The notes: generated by a model not told the origin, from the letters alone. Shown: positions 1 through 7,381, numbered from the stretch's first letter. The stretch: 18,708 nt of DNA from Ruminococcus sp. UBA1409 (GCA_002305045.1 DBPX01000018.1:2607-21314); one strand, 5' to 3'. Translations and numbers: made by a program.

Positions 1-234
1 TGCCGCTCCTGCGGCGCCGTCTGCTCCTGTTGCGCCGGTTGCTCCAGTTGCTCCAGTTGCGCCAGTCGGACCCGTCGGACCTGTTGGACCTGTGGGACCC
101 GTAGCTCCTGATGCACCGTCTGCTCCAGTTGCTCCCGTTGCTCCCGTTGCTCCTGCCGCTCCTGCGGCGCCGTCTGCTCCTGTTGCGCCGGTGGGACCTG
201 TAGAGCCGCAGAGCCTAGCGCAACATCGCTGGGG
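1..234 (-). pseudogene. collagen-like repeat protein, fragment without start
   Basis: The minus-strand frame from 234 down to the window edge encodes 9 non-repeat residues (PQRCCARLC) and then 23 unbroken Gly-X-Y triplets: [12 protein letters not shown] and one GAS and GST. This composition is typical of Firmicutes collagen-like surface or exosporium-type proteins (BclA-like), in which the repeat forms a triple-helical stalk. A TAG lies directly upstream in frame (235-237), and there is no ATG, GTG or TTG before the repeats, so the piece cannot be translated on its own as seen. The join to unrelated sequence lies just upstream, next to a truncated cloverleaf repeat, so the 5' part was probably lost by rearrangement. 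The opposite strand reads as APV/GPV triplets and is taken as a shadow. The rest of the gene lies off the window. The family is clear; whether it is a pseudogene or an assembly chimera is not. Confidence 0.6.
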
Positions 235-258
235 CTATAGCCGTCAGAAGAGCTTATA

Positions 259-391
259 GCCGTGGCGGAGTGATTGCCGGGTGGCGGCTGGGATAGCCCA
301 GCCGTTTTTTTTAGGAGGTGCACAGGGGTCAGGCTTTTATGAAGCTTTAGCCGGCAAGCAATCGGGCAGCATCGCTGACAGCTCACTTTGC
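259..391 (+). repeat. cloverleaf repeat, copy 1 (left end truncated)
   Basis: This is one of three same-direction copies of a dispersed repeat (others at 2638-2796 and 11505-11668). The copy keeps the right half of hairpin A (CCGTGGCGG), the stem-B arms (ATTGCCGG near 273-280 and CCGGCAA near 350-357), hairpin C (GGCAGC/GCTGAC, 366-380) and the right terminal arm CTCACTTTGC (382-391). The left terminal arm GCAAAGTGAG and the left half of hairpin A are missing, replaced by sequence running into the collagen-like fragment. In this copy the apical hairpin of arm B has become a perfect intrinsic terminator. Confidence 0.6.
285..312 (+). terminator. rho-independent terminator inside cloverleaf copy 1
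   Basis: An 8-bp perfect stem (CGGCTGGG, loop ATAG, CCCAGCCG) is followed by eight T residues (305-312), so it acts in the plus direction. It occupies the place of the apical hairpin of arm B in the repeat. No plus-strand gene is visible to its left, so any transcript it ends would enter through the collagen-like fragment. Confidence 0.7.
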
Positions 392-507
392 ATAAGCCTG
401 CCTTTTTATCAAGCTGCGGTAGGGTATAAATTCGCCGAAGGCGAATTTTATTTGCCGAAGGCGAATTTTATTTGCCGAAGGCGAATTTTACTGCAAAGCC
501 GCTTCAC
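380..507. repeat. inverted repeat, left of the recombinase unit
   Basis: This stretch is matched in reverse complement by 2538-2650. Perfect blocks are TCAAGCTGCGGTA (409-421, matching 2608-2620), ATAAATTCGCC (426-436, matching 2590-2600), an 18-base block at 440-457 (matching 2569-2586) and AGCCGCTTCAC (497-507, matching 2538-2548). The arm includes the right end of cloverleaf copy 1 and reaches into the recombinase stop codon. The spacing of the blocks differs between the two arms because the left arm has extra 20-base units. Confidence 0.65.
431..490. repeat. tandem repeat, three 20-base units
   Basis: Three consecutive units of about TTTGCCGAAGGCGAATTTTA (the first starts TTCGCC). Each holds a small palindrome, TTCGCC-GAA-GGCGAA type. 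A diverged counterpart with fewer units occurs in the right inverted repeat near 2559-2600. Probably slippage-expanded palindromic units; no coding role is seen. Confidence 0.75.
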
Positions 508-2120
508 TTGGCGTCAGGCGGCCAATCCTGCTCTTTAGGGGTCAAAAGCTCGTTTTTAAAGCCAAGACATACCGTCACGCCGCCGTCCCTTTCCACCCGG
601 ACGCTCAAAATCAGCCGGGTAAGAAGCCCTCTTGTCAGCCGTGGGAGGCGTTTTGTGCGTATAAGCTCGGAAAAAAGCTCCGCCCTTTCGTCACCTATGG
701 GGTCGTCTGACCTATTATCTGGGGCCTGCTCGGCGGCGTTTAGAAGGCTCAGCTGCCTTTTTGCCCTCTCGCTCAGCCTTTGGTACTCGGCCTCGGAGAT
801 TTCGCCGGTCAGTCTCTCCAGCTTCAAAGAATCCAGCGCCGCCTGATACGCTTTGGCTCTGGCTGACGCCTGTCCCGATACTCCCTGACCAGCCGGTCCG
901 ACTCCCTTTTGGCTGGAGGACAGCCGCTCCAGAGTCTTTACACTGTCAAAAAGTCCTATGAGGTCATTTATGACAGTTAAAGCAAGGCTGATAAGGAAGT
1001 CCTCACGGACAGAGCGGGAGGAGCAGACCCCCTTGTCCGAATAGCTCCGGCAGGAGTAGTAGGCTATGCCTCGTGCGGTCTTTCTTCTCATCGAGGCGTG
1101 ACAGTCCGCACATTTTACCAGTCCCGAAAGCGGCTGAGGGAGGCGTTTCCCGGGAGGCGTCCTTGCGTTAAGGGCAAAAAGCCCGGCTGCCTCGTCAAAG
1201 ATATGCCTGTCGACAATCGGCGGATGGGTATTAGGGACCACATACCAGTCCTTTTTGGGGACTGCCACCTGCTTATGCACCTTGTAGCTTATTATTTTCT
1301 GCCTGCCCTGAACCATGGTCCCGGTGTAGACCTCGTTTTTTAATATCCTAGTGACGGCTCCCGGAGACCACAGCCCTTCGCCTCCCAAGGACGCCGGGTT
1401 GTAGTAGCTGAGTCCGCAGCTTCTTTTGTACCGTCCCGGGCTTAAAATCCCAAGCTGATTCAGCCTTTTAGCTATCCCCTGACAGCTCATCCCCTCCAAA
1501 AACCACTCAAAGATGGCTCTTACCACCCCAGCCGCCTCCGGGTCGGGAGCCAGCCGTCCCTTAATTTTGGAATCCTTGACATAGCCGTAGGGAGCGAACG
1601 CCCCTATGAACTCTCCCCGCTCCCGCTTCATGTTGAAGGTCTTTCTTATCTCCTCGGAGGCTGCGGCGGCGTACTGCTCGTTAAAAAGCCCCCGTATGGG
1701 AAGCTCCAGCCCTCCCGCCTGACGGCGTGTCTCGAGGGTGTCTATAAACGGCGTGCCGGCTGAAATAAACCTAGCCCTATTGACCGGGATAAACTCCTCC
1801 AGAAACTTCTGCTGGTCTGCAAGATTCCTAAACGCCCTCGCCAGCGACTTTACTATCACGCAGTTTATCCGCCCGCTCAGGACCTCTTTGCAAAGAGCCA
1901 AAAAGCCGGGACGGTTGGTATCCGTCCCGCTGATGCCGTCGTCCGAAAAAACCCCCGATACAGCGCAGGTCTCCGGCTCGAAATACTCCCGCACGAAGTC
2001 GAAAAGTATCTTTTCCTGATTTTTAATGCTCTCGCTGCCGTCCGCCGAGCCGTCCTCCCTGGAGAGCCTGATGTAAAGCCCGATTTTCCAGAATCCGCCC
2101 TCTAGGACCTGTCCTGCCAC
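504..2120 (-). CDS. large serine recombinase (resolvase/invertase superfamily)
   Basis: The protein of 538 residues is of usual length for a clostridial large serine recombinase, which cuts and rejoins DNA at short attachment sites through a phosphoserine link. The N-terminal resolvase domain (about 12-160) has the catalytic-serine motif YIRLSRED with Ser20 and the arginine-containing helix SLARAFRN (92-99). The recombinase domain follows (about 175-300, PYGYVKD onward), then a zinc ribbon with Cys337, Cys340, Cys357 and Cys366, and a C-terminal region likely to include coiled coil. It starts at GTG 2120, with GGGAGG 8 bases upstream, and ends in TGA inside the left inverted repeat. It overlaps the upstream small gene by 19 bases, so the two are probably translated together. 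No in-frame stop or frameshift is seen, so it looks intact. Integration, excision and inversion cannot be told apart from the protein alone. Confidence 0.93.
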   Translation of the reverse strand: MAGQVLEGGFWKIGLYIRLSREDGSADGSESIKNQEKILFDFVREYFEPETCAVSGVFSDDGISGTDTNRPGFLALCKEVLSGRINCVIVKSLARAFRNLADQQKFLEEFIPVNRARFISAGTPFIDTLETRRQAGGLELPIRGLFNEQYAAAASEEIRKTFNMKRERGEFIGAFAPYGYVKDSKIKGRLAPDPEAAGVVRAIFEWFLEGMSCQGIAKRLNQLGILSPGRYKRSCGLSYYNPASLGGEGLWSPGAVTRILKNEVYTGTMVQGRQKIISYKVHKQVAVPKKDWYVVPNTHPPIVDRHIFDEAAGLFALNARTPPGKRLPQPLSGLVKCADCHASMRRKTARGIAYYSCRSYSDKGVCSSRSVREDFLISLALTVINDLIGLFDSVKTLERLSSSQKGVGPAGQGVSGQASARAKAYQAALDSLKLERLTGEISEAEYQRLSERAKRQLSLLNAAEQAPDNRSDDPIGDERAELFSELIRTKRLPRLTRGLLTRLILSVRVERDGGVTVCLGFKNELLTPKEQDWPPDAK

Positions 2121-2320
2121 CGGCGAAGACCTCCCTCTAAGCAGTCGGAAGTCAGGAAAAAGTAGCCGGCAAGGGCGTCTGCGAGCCGCACGCAGGACTC
2201 CTCAAATTGAACGGTAACCCTTTTCCCCCCGACAAAAAGCTTGACCTCCCCGCTTCTTAAATCCTGCCGGCTGATAATTTCGGTCTGCGGCGTGACCTCC
2301 TGGCATGGCTTGCTATCCAA
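2102..2320 (-). CDS. small protein of unknown function upstream of the recombinase
   Basis: I do not recognise a family. Taking TTG 2320 as start gives 72 residues with a middle stretch (EVKLFVGGKRVTVQFEES) that looks like a beta-hairpin and an acidic-to-basic C-terminus. TTG is chosen because GGGGAGG lies 7 bases upstream (2328-2334). A longer reading from ATG 2374 (90 residues) has no ribosome site. Its last 19 bases overlap the start of the recombinase gene, and the recombinase ribosome site lies inside it, which suggests coupled translation. Short accessory genes often precede recombinases in clostridial mobile elements, where they can act as directionality or DNA-binding factors; that role here is only inference. 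No helix-turn-helix or cysteine cluster is evident. Confidence 0.6.
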   Translation of the reverse strand: MDSKPCQEVTPQTEIISRQDLRSGEVKLFVGGKRVTVQFEESCVRLADALAGYFFLTSDCLEGGLRRWQDRS

Positions 2321-2345
2321 GCTGATTCCTCCCCGAGTAAATTTA

Positions 2346-2407
2346 GCATATCCTGCAATCATACAGTCTGCCATACTAGACTATGCCGTGGGATAAACAG
2401 GATATGC
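2346..2407. promoter_or_regulatory. 10-bp inverted repeat upstream of the small gene
   Basis: GCATATCCTG (2346-2355) and its perfect reverse complement CAGGATATGC (2398-2407) are separated by 42 bases. They sit 26-87 bases upstream of the proposed TTG start of the small gene, on the transcription-entry side of the recombinase unit. A minus-strand TATGAT lies between the arms, but no matching -35 box was found. This may be an operator or a recombinase-binding site; function is inferred from position only. Confidence 0.35.
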
Positions 2408-2537
2408 CGGACAGCCGCCAGGCTCAGGACCCAGCTTTTCTAAATTGGGAGGGAGAGATTCCAAGCTCCCTTTTAAATACACGGTTAAAGTACCCCGGAG
2501 AGGGCGAGCGCCTGACGGCAGGTGAAGCTGCTTTGCT

Positions 2538-2650
2538 GTGAAGCGGCTGCGCCGTGGAATTCGCCTGACGGCAAATAAAATTCGCCTATGGCGAATTTAT
2601 CCCCCCTTACCGCAGCTTGAGGGGAAGCCCCACCTTGTGCAAAGTGAGTC
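2538..2650. repeat. inverted repeat, right of the recombinase unit
   Basis: This is the reverse-complement partner of 380-507, with four perfect blocks of 11, 18, 11 and 13 bases in the same order. It ends in the left terminal arm of cloverleaf copy 2. Together the two arms enclose the recombinase and its small partner gene. Short GCCTGACGGC motifs recur at 2511-2519, 2563-2571 and, in reverse, near 512-519 and 11696-11705. Confidence 0.65.
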
Positions 2651-2796
2651 GCCACGGCGTCAGCCGTGGCGAATGGCTTGCCGGTTATCGGGCGAGACAG
2701 CCTCCCGCCGCCTCACGGGAGGCAGATGAGTCTTTGGCTCTTATGGAGCTCTAGCCGGCAAGCCATCAGTCAGCATCGCTGACAGCTCACTTTGCA
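2638..2796 (+). repeat. cloverleaf repeat, copy 2 (complete)
   Basis: The terminal arms TGCAAAGTGAG (2638-2648) and CTCACTTTGCA (2786-2796) pair perfectly. Inside are hairpin A (TCGCCACGG/CCGTGGCGA, 2649-2672), a long arm B whose base pairs perfectly over 12 bp (ATGGCTTGCCGG at 2673-2684 with CCGGCAAGCCAT at 2755-2766) and carries an apical hairpin (CCTCCCG/CGGGAGG, 2701-2722), and hairpin C (GTCAGC-ATC-GCTGAC, 2769-2783). No coding frame is plausible. The element could be a miniature mobile repeat that forms a cruciform in DNA, or it could be transcribed as a structured RNA. Confidence 0.75.
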
Positions 2797-2860
2797 CTTG
2801 AGGGAGGCCTTGCAGGCTGCTGCGATATTTTGACAGGCTGGAGGGCATATAAACAGCCTA

Positions 2861-2894
2861 AACCCCTAATCCCCGGTCGGATTAGGGGTTTTTT
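2861..2894 (+). terminator. strong rho-independent terminator
   Basis: A 12-bp perfect stem (AACCCCTAATCC with GGATTAGGGGTT, loop CCGGTC) runs into six T residues (2889-2894). It faces plus. It follows cloverleaf copy 2 by 65 bases with no gene between, so it may end a transcript that includes the repeat, or insulate downstream DNA. Confidence 0.85.
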
Positions 2895-2899
2895 GCACG

Positions 2900-3105
2900 C
2901 TGAGACTCCCCAATAGTCTGTGCTTTCACACAGAGTCTTGGCTGCCTATTAGCTCCCAGCCCGAAATTTCCTCTAAAAAAGAGCTAAAAATTTTGAGTTT
3001 GTTTGGTACTAGCCTTGATTTTTTACAGGAGGTGTGCTATAATCATAGTCGATTTAGCGGTTTAAAGCTTTATTCTGCGGCTTTTCGCTCCCGGCGGGAG
3101 GCTCG
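2900..3105. other. intergenic stretch with a hairpin and a lone promoter
   Basis: No gene is visible here. A nested inverted repeat occurs at about 2902-2942 (AGACTC...GAGTCT around TCTGTG-CTTTCA-CACAGA). TTTAGCG at about 3053-3059 can pair with CGCTAAA at about 3103-3109, enclosing CTCCCG/CGGGAG; this closed structure overlaps the stop codon of the amidohydrolase gene. There is no T-run on the minus side, so it is a poor terminator for that gene. Confidence 0.4.
3015..3043 (+). promoter_or_regulatory. sigma-A-type promoter facing the amidohydrolase gene
   Basis: TTGATT (3015-3020), a 17-base spacer and a consensus TATAAT (3038-3043) preceded by TGC (extended -10). It is one of the best promoter matches in the window, but no plus-strand gene follows: transcription from about 3050 would run antisense into the 3' end of the minus-strand amidohydrolase gene, or make a short RNA. 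Confidence 0.6.
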
Positions 3106-3903
3106 CTAAAGCCCAAGCAGCCCCTCGGCGTTTTGATGGAGGATTAGCTCAAGCTCGTCCTGAGACAGCGGGTAGGAGCGAATAAGCCTTAGGAACTCGC
3201 CCTGGTCTGCCCAGGGGGAGTCTGTGGCAAACAGAATCCTTTTGGCCCCGTGGCGGCGGATAATCTCGGCGTTTGTCTCTTGGGAGGCTCCTAAGACAGC
3301 CGAGGTGTCCATATAGACCCTTCTTCCCGCAAGCCTTGAGAGGACCTCCTCCCCCATTCCGTAGCCGCCCAGGTGTGCGAGCACCAGCTTGTCCTCGATA
3401 AGGCTGCCGAGGCGGTCGATAACCCTTTGAGCCATCCTTGGCGTGCAGTGGATATCGTCGGGATAGGCGACATCCAATCCCGCATGTGTGACGGTTATAA
3501 GCCCTCTTTTTGCCGCCTCCGAGATGATTTTTATGTATCTTTCATCGTCGAAGTAGACGCCCTGATAGTCGGGATGAAGCTTTATCCCGAATAGTCCTGA
3601 CGACCTTATCCTATCGAGGACGGCCTCTATGTCCTCGCAGTCGGGATGAATGGCGCCTGCGTAGATTATCCCGTCCCTGCCGTTGAGGGCGGCGGCGGTG
3701 CGGTTTATCGACTCCACCTGATGCACCGAGGTTGCGACAGGGAGTATCACGCTGATATCGACGCCGTTTTTTCTCATAGACTCCTTGAGGGCTGAAAGAG
3801 TGCCCTCGGTGTGCGGCTTTATCCCTCCCCTTTCTGACAGCTGTGCTATGGCTCTTGGAGCCACGCTGTCCGGGAAGGTGTGGGTATGAAAATCAATGAC
3901 CAT
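3106..3903 (-). CDS. TIM-barrel metal-dependent hydrolase (amidohydrolase 2 family)
   Basis: The protein of 265 residues belongs to the amidohydrolase superfamily (PF04909-like), cytosolic hydrolases or decarboxylases that use a metal-activated water in a TIM barrel. Visible metal and active-site elements are HxH at the N-terminus (His6, His8 in DFHTHTF), GIKLHP (Lys108, His110), THAG (His140), LAHLGG (His177) and FATDSPW (Asp228). Length is normal for the family and nothing is missing. The start ATG 3903 follows AAGGAG at a rather long spacing of 13 bases. It is transcribed away from the acyl-CoA ligase gene, with 98 bases between them holding promoter-like and operator-like sequence, so the two may be regulated together. 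The substrate cannot be told; relatives act on small cyclic amides, lactones or aromatic carboxylates. A decarboxylase or lactonase role beside the aryl-acid genes is speculation. Confidence 0.88.
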   Translation of the reverse strand: MVIDFHTHTFPDSVAPRAIAQLSERGGIKPHTEGTLSALKESMRKNGVDISVILPVATSVHQVESINRTAAALNGRDGIIYAGAIHPDCEDIEAVLDRIRSSGLFGIKLHPDYQGVYFDDERYIKIISEAAKRGLITVTHAGLDVAYPDDIHCTPRMAQRVIDRLGSLIEDKLVLAHLGGYGMGEEVLSRLAGRRVYMDTSAVLGASQETNAEIIRRHGAKRILFATDSPWADQGEFLRLIRSYPLSQDELELILHQNAEGLLGL

Positions 3904-3932
3904 GGTAAAATATATGCTCCTTGTTAGATTCG

Positions 3933-3992
3933 CCGGTCCTGGCTTGACCGGGCGTATAAGCAGATTGTAGCATATAAAATAGAAAAATTAAA
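3933..3992 (-). promoter_or_regulatory. divergent control region: minus promoter and palindrome
   Basis: On the minus strand, TACAAT (3964-3969) has TGC just upstream (extended -10) and a weak TTTAAT 17 bases further (3987-3992). In the resulting leader, CCGGTC (3933-3938) and GACCGG (3946-3951) form a 6-bp inverted repeat with a 7-base loop, a possible operator or leader hairpin. No good plus-strand promoter for the ligase gene was found here beyond AT-rich TATAAA (3973-3978). Confidence 0.4.
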
Positions 3993-4001
3993 GGTGATAA
4001 A

Positions 4002-5636
4002 ATGACAATTGTTGAGCTTTTAGAGAGAAACAGCCGGGATTACGGCTCGGACACCGCCCTGGTGGAGATAAATCCCGAGCTTCCCGAGGACCGCAGGCTG
4101 ACCTGGCGTGAGTATGAGCTTGTCCAGCCCACCCAGAGGACGAGCTACCGCCGTGAGATAACCTGGTCAGTCTTTAACGAAAAGGCAAACAGGTTTGCAA
4201 ATGTCCTTTTGAGCCGTGGCATAGGCAGGGGGGACAAGGTTGCAATCCTTCTCATGAACTGCCTGGAGTGGCTTCCCATATACTTCGGGGTGCTTAAAAC
4301 CGGGGCGATGGCTGTGCCGCTCAACTTCCGCTACTCCTCCGAGGAGATAAAATACTGCCTGGAGCTTGCCGAGGCTGACGCATTGGTGTTCGGTCCTGAG
4401 TTTATAGGCAGGGTGGAGGAGATTGCCGACAGCATTTCAATAAAGAGGCTCTTAATCTTCGTGGGGGACGGCTGTCCCTCCTTCGCAGAGAGCTATACGA
4501 GCCTCAGCGCAGACTGTCCCAGCGTGAACCCCGGAATACCCCTTTCGGAGGAGGACTACGCCGCCATTTACTTCTCCTCCGGCACTACAGGCTTCCCTAA
4601 GGCGATACTTCACCGTCACAGGGCGCTTATGCACTCCTGCATAGTAGAGCAAAAGCACCATATGCAGACCAGGGAGGATGTATTTTTGTGCATACCTCCG
4701 CTGTATCACACCGGCGCAAAGATGCACTGGTTCGGCTCGCTCATCAGCGGCTCTAAGGCTGTGCTTTTAAGAGGCACCCGCCCCGAGTTCATTCTGGAGG
4801 CGGCGTCTAAGGAGAAATGCAGCATCGTCTGGCTGCTGGTGCCCTGGGCGCAGGATATTTTGAACGCCTTAGACCGTGGGGAGCTTCGGCTGTCCGACTA
4901 CGAGCTTTCAAGCTGGAGGCTCATGCATATCGGCGCACAGCCCGTCCCCAAGAGCCTGATCAAGCACTGGCTTGAATACTTCCCCAACCACCAGTACGAC
5001 ACCAACTACGGGCTTTCCGAGTCGATAGGTCCGGGAGCCGTTCATCTGGGGCTTGAGAACATCTCAAAGGTGGGAGCGATAGGCGTGCCCGGCTACGGCT
5101 GGGAGGTCAAAATAGTCGACGACTCTGGAAGCAGCGTAAGGCCTGGGGAGGTCGGCGAGCTTGTCCTAAAGGGAGCGGGAGTCATGGTCTGCTACTACCG
5201 TGACCCTGCCGCAACCGAGTCCGCCCTAAAGGACGGCTGGCTCTACACCGGGGATATGGCTACTCAGGACGAGGACGGCTTTATCTTCCTGGTTGACAGG
5301 AAAAAGGATGTCATCATCACCGGCGGAGAGAATCTCTATCCCGTTCAGATAGAGGACTACATAAGGGGCTTTGAGAAGGTGAGCGATGTCGCCGTGATAG
5401 GTCTGCCGGACGAGCGTCTTGGAGAAATCGCCGCCGCAATCGTCGAGATTAAAAAGGGGTATGACTGTACCGAGGAGGAGCTAAGGGAGTTTTGTAGAGG
5501 GCTTCCCAGGTACAAAAGGCCGAGAAGGTTTATCTTTGCCGAGGTCCCAAGAAACGCCACCGGCAAGATAGAAAAGCCGCTTCTAAGAAAGAGATACGGC
5601 GCAGAGCGGCTGGTCTTAGAGCAGAATATCGGCTAA
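4002..5636 (+). CDS. acyl/aryl-CoA synthetase (AMP-forming)
   Basis: The protein of 544 residues is a class I adenylate-forming ligase: carboxylate + ATP + CoA gives acyl-CoA + AMP + PPi. Core motifs are present: the P-loop-like SSGTTGFPK (192-200), YGLSES (336-341), YTGD (415-418), DRKKD (432-436), GGENLYP (441-447) and the C-terminal NATGK with catalytic Lys522. The N-terminus has an extra ~20-residue stretch with a duplicated look (LTWREYE near 33-39 and ITWSVFNE near 53-60), a small departure from the usual alignment. The start ATG 4002 follows AAAGGTG. The next gene, a symporter, begins 26 bases after its stop, so it probably activates an acid brought in by that carrier. Substrate class (medium-chain, aryl or carnitine-like) cannot be fixed; the downstream IorAB/PaaK genes favour an aromatic or branched carboxylate. 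Confidence 0.92.
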   Translation: MTIVELLERNSRDYGSDTALVEINPELPEDRRLTWREYELVQPTQRTSYRREITWSVFNEKANRFANVLLSRGIGRGDKVAILLMNCLEWLPIYFGVLKTGAMAVPLNFRYSSEEIKYCLELAEADALVFGPEFIGRVEEIADSISIKRLLIFVGDGCPSFAESYTSLSADCPSVNPGIPLSEEDYAAIYFSSGTTGFPKAILHRHRALMHSCIVEQKHHMQTREDVFLCIPPLYHTGAKMHWFGSLISGSKAVLLRGTRPEFILEAASKEKCSIVWLLVPWAQDILNALDRGELRLSDYELSSWRLMHIGAQPVPKSLIKHWLEYFPNHQYDTNYGLSESIGPGAVHLGLENISKVGAIGVPGYGWEVKIVDDSGSSVRPGEVGELVLKGAGVMVCYYRDPAATESALKDGWLYTGDMATQDEDGFIFLVDRKKDVIITGGENLYPVQIEDYIRGFEKVSDVAVIGLPDERLGEIAAAIVEIKKGYDCTEEELREFCRGLPRYKRPRRFIFAEVPRNATGKIEKPLLRKRYGAERLVLEQNIG

Positions 5637-5662
5637 AAAGCCGTTAAAAAGGGGAAATTATT

Positions 5663-7222
5663 ATGACACCGACTATGACAATAACCTTGTGCATGATAGT
5701 AGTATTCTTTGCCGTCATGCTCTACATCGGTTTTCGCTCCAGAAAGCACGCCAAGGATGTAGCGGGCTTTGTTCTTGGCTCCCGCTCGGTGGGACCGTGG
5801 CTCAGCGCCTTTGCGTTTGGCACCTCCTACTTCTCTGCGGTTATATTTGTCGGCTATGCCGGGCAGTTTGGCTGGAATTTCGGTCTTGCCTCGACCTGGA
5901 TAGGTCTTGGAAACGCCTTTATCGGCTCCCTGCTAGCCTGGAGCGTGCTTGGAAGAAGGACAAGGATAATGACTCAGCACCTTTCAAGCAAGACGATGCC
6001 GGACTACTTCGGCTCACGCTTTGAATCGGCAGGGCTAAAGACCGCCTCCTCGGTGATAACCTTCGTATTCCTGATACCCTACACAGCCTCGCTGTATAAC
6101 GGTCTTTCAAGACTATTTTCGATGGCCTTCGACGGCGTAGACTACTCGGTATGCGTCATCGTGATGGCTGTTCTGACCGGGATATATGTCCTGGTCGGCG
6201 GATACATGGCTACAGCTGTCAACGACTTCATCCAGGGAATTATCATGCTGGTGGGAATCGTTGCGGTGATAGCCGCAGTGCTCAGCGAAAACGGCGGTCT
6301 TAACGAGGCGATAGAAAGGCTTGCAACCGGGGAGTCCGGCGGCTGGCAGTACGCCTCGTTCCTGGGCGCCGACCCTGTATCGCTTGTATTCGTGGTGCTC
6401 TTGACCTCTCTTGGCACCTGGGGACTTCCCCAGATGGTGACAAAGTTCTACGCCATAAAAAACGAGGAGTCCATCAAGATGGGAACGGTTATATCCACCG
6501 TATTTGCCATCATAGTAGCCGGCGGCTGCTACTTCCTGGGAGGCTTCGGCAGGCTTTATCCCGTAGATGTCGCCTCCGAGGGCTATGACGCCATAATTCC
6601 CAGCATGCTTTCGGGGCTTTCGCCTGTCTTAATCGGCGTGGTGATAGTCCTGGTGCTTTCCGCCTCGATGTCCACGCTTTCCTCGCTGGTGCTGGCGAGC
6701 AGCTCGACCATAACCCTTGATTTTATCGAGCCTCTTTCAAAAAAGGGGATGAGCGAAAAGAAAAAGATGCTCATAATGAGGCTTTTCATCGTGGTATTTA
6801 TTGCCATCTCCGCCGTCATAGCCATTAATCAGGCAAAGAGCCACAATATTTTTATCGCCCAGATGATGGGAGTCTCCTGGGGCGCACTTGCGGGAGCCTT
6901 CCTTGCGCCGTTTTTGTACGGCCTTTACTCCAAAAAGACCTCGAGGGCGGCTGTGTGGGTCTCGTTTGTATTCGGAGTCGGTCTTGAGTTGGCGCAGCTA
7001 TGCATATCCCTCGGCTGGCTTGACATTTCGGGCAGCGCCGTGTTATCATTTATATTCACAAACTCGCTTTATTCAGGGGTGTTTGCGATGGTCGGCGGAC
7101 TTATATTAGTTCCTGTTGTGAGCCTGCTGACTCCCGGCTCCCGTCCTAAGTCGGTTGAAAGCACATTCGAGTGCTACTCCCACACCAGGACGGTGGAAAT
7201 TACCGACAGCCTGGGAAAATAG
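5663..7222 (+). CDS. sodium:solute symporter (SSS family)
   Basis: This very hydrophobic 519-residue protein has about 13 membrane segments, the normal size and pattern for the SSS family (PutP/PanF-like, LeuT fold), which imports a solute with Na+. Typical signatures are the N-terminal TM1 followed by FVLGSRSVGPWLSAFAFGTS, the segment GGYMATAVNDFIQGIIM in the middle, and SASMSTLSSLVLASSS later, which in relatives line the Na2 and substrate path. The start ATG 5663 follows AAGGGGA. It is co-directional with and 26 bases behind the CoA ligase gene, so uptake followed by CoA activation of one carboxylate is the simplest reading. The soluble tail after the last helix is short (about 25 residues). 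Family members carry proline, pantothenate, sugars or monocarboxylates; the substrate here is not readable. Confidence 0.92.
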   Translation: MTPTMTITLCMIVVFFAVMLYIGFRSRKHAKDVAGFVLGSRSVGPWLSAFAFGTSYFSAVIFVGYAGQFGWNFGLASTWIGLGNAFIGSLLAWSVLGRRTRIMTQHLSSKTMPDYFGSRFESAGLKTASSVITFVFLIPYTASLYNGLSRLFSMAFDGVDYSVCVIVMAVLTGIYVLVGGYMATAVNDFIQGIIMLVGIVAVIAAVLSENGGLNEAIERLATGESGGWQYASFLGADPVSLVFVVLLTSLGTWGLPQMVTKFYAIKNEESIKMGTVISTVFAIIVAGGCYFLGGFGRLYPVDVASEGYDAIIPSMLSGLSPVLIGVVIVLVLSASMSTLSSLVLASSSTITLDFIEPLSKKGMSEKKKMLIMRLFIVVFIAISAVIAINQAKSHNIFIAQMMGVSWGALAGAFLAPFLYGLYSKKTSRAAVWVSFVFGVGLELAQLCISLGWLDISGSAVLSFIFTNSLYSGVFAMVGGLILVPVVSLLTPGSRPKSVESTFECYSHTRTVEITDSLGK

Positions 7223-7247
7223 CTCCCGGGCGTCCCCATAGTAAAGC

Positions 7248-7381
7248 GTGTCCCCATGAAATGGCGTGTCCCCGCACGAAAACGGACTGCATGGAAAAAC
7301 CCGTACGGGGTGTCCCCATGAGTGGTGTCCCCATGAGTGGTGTCCCCATGAGATAAATTGATTTTTGAAAGGATGAATGAA
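7248..7381 (+). repeat. leader module 1, with three 15-base tandem units, before iorA
   Basis: This intergenic stretch is rich in GTGTCCCCATG. 7248-7322 aligns without gaps to 15746-15820, with 9 mismatches in 75 by hand count. A 24-base subunit (7297-7320, AAACCCGT...CCCCATG) recurs at 15733-15756, 15795-15818 and 16067-16090. GGTGTCCCCATGAGT is tandemly repeated three times (7309-7353). The 3' part, GATTTTTGAAAGGATGA, carries the ribosome site of iorA and is shared with the modules before the carboxyspermidine dehydrogenase gene. Frames through the repeats give only repeated GVPMS or THGDT peptides and are not taken as genes. Confidence 0.7.

Noticed and set aside
1..240. Plus-strand frame of the left end reading as APV/GPV triplets
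   Set aside because: The minus strand gives the well-known GPT/GAT collagen-like pattern in one frame; the plus reading is its mirror.
431..490. Three 20-base repeats as a possible CRISPR array
   Set aside because: Units are directly adjacent with no spacers, are self-palindromic and have no cas genes near; they are plain tandem repeats.
7171..7356. Frame with repeated GVPMS residues across leader module 1
   Set aside because: It arises from the 15-base repeat period, overlaps the symporter end in another frame, and has no ribosome site.
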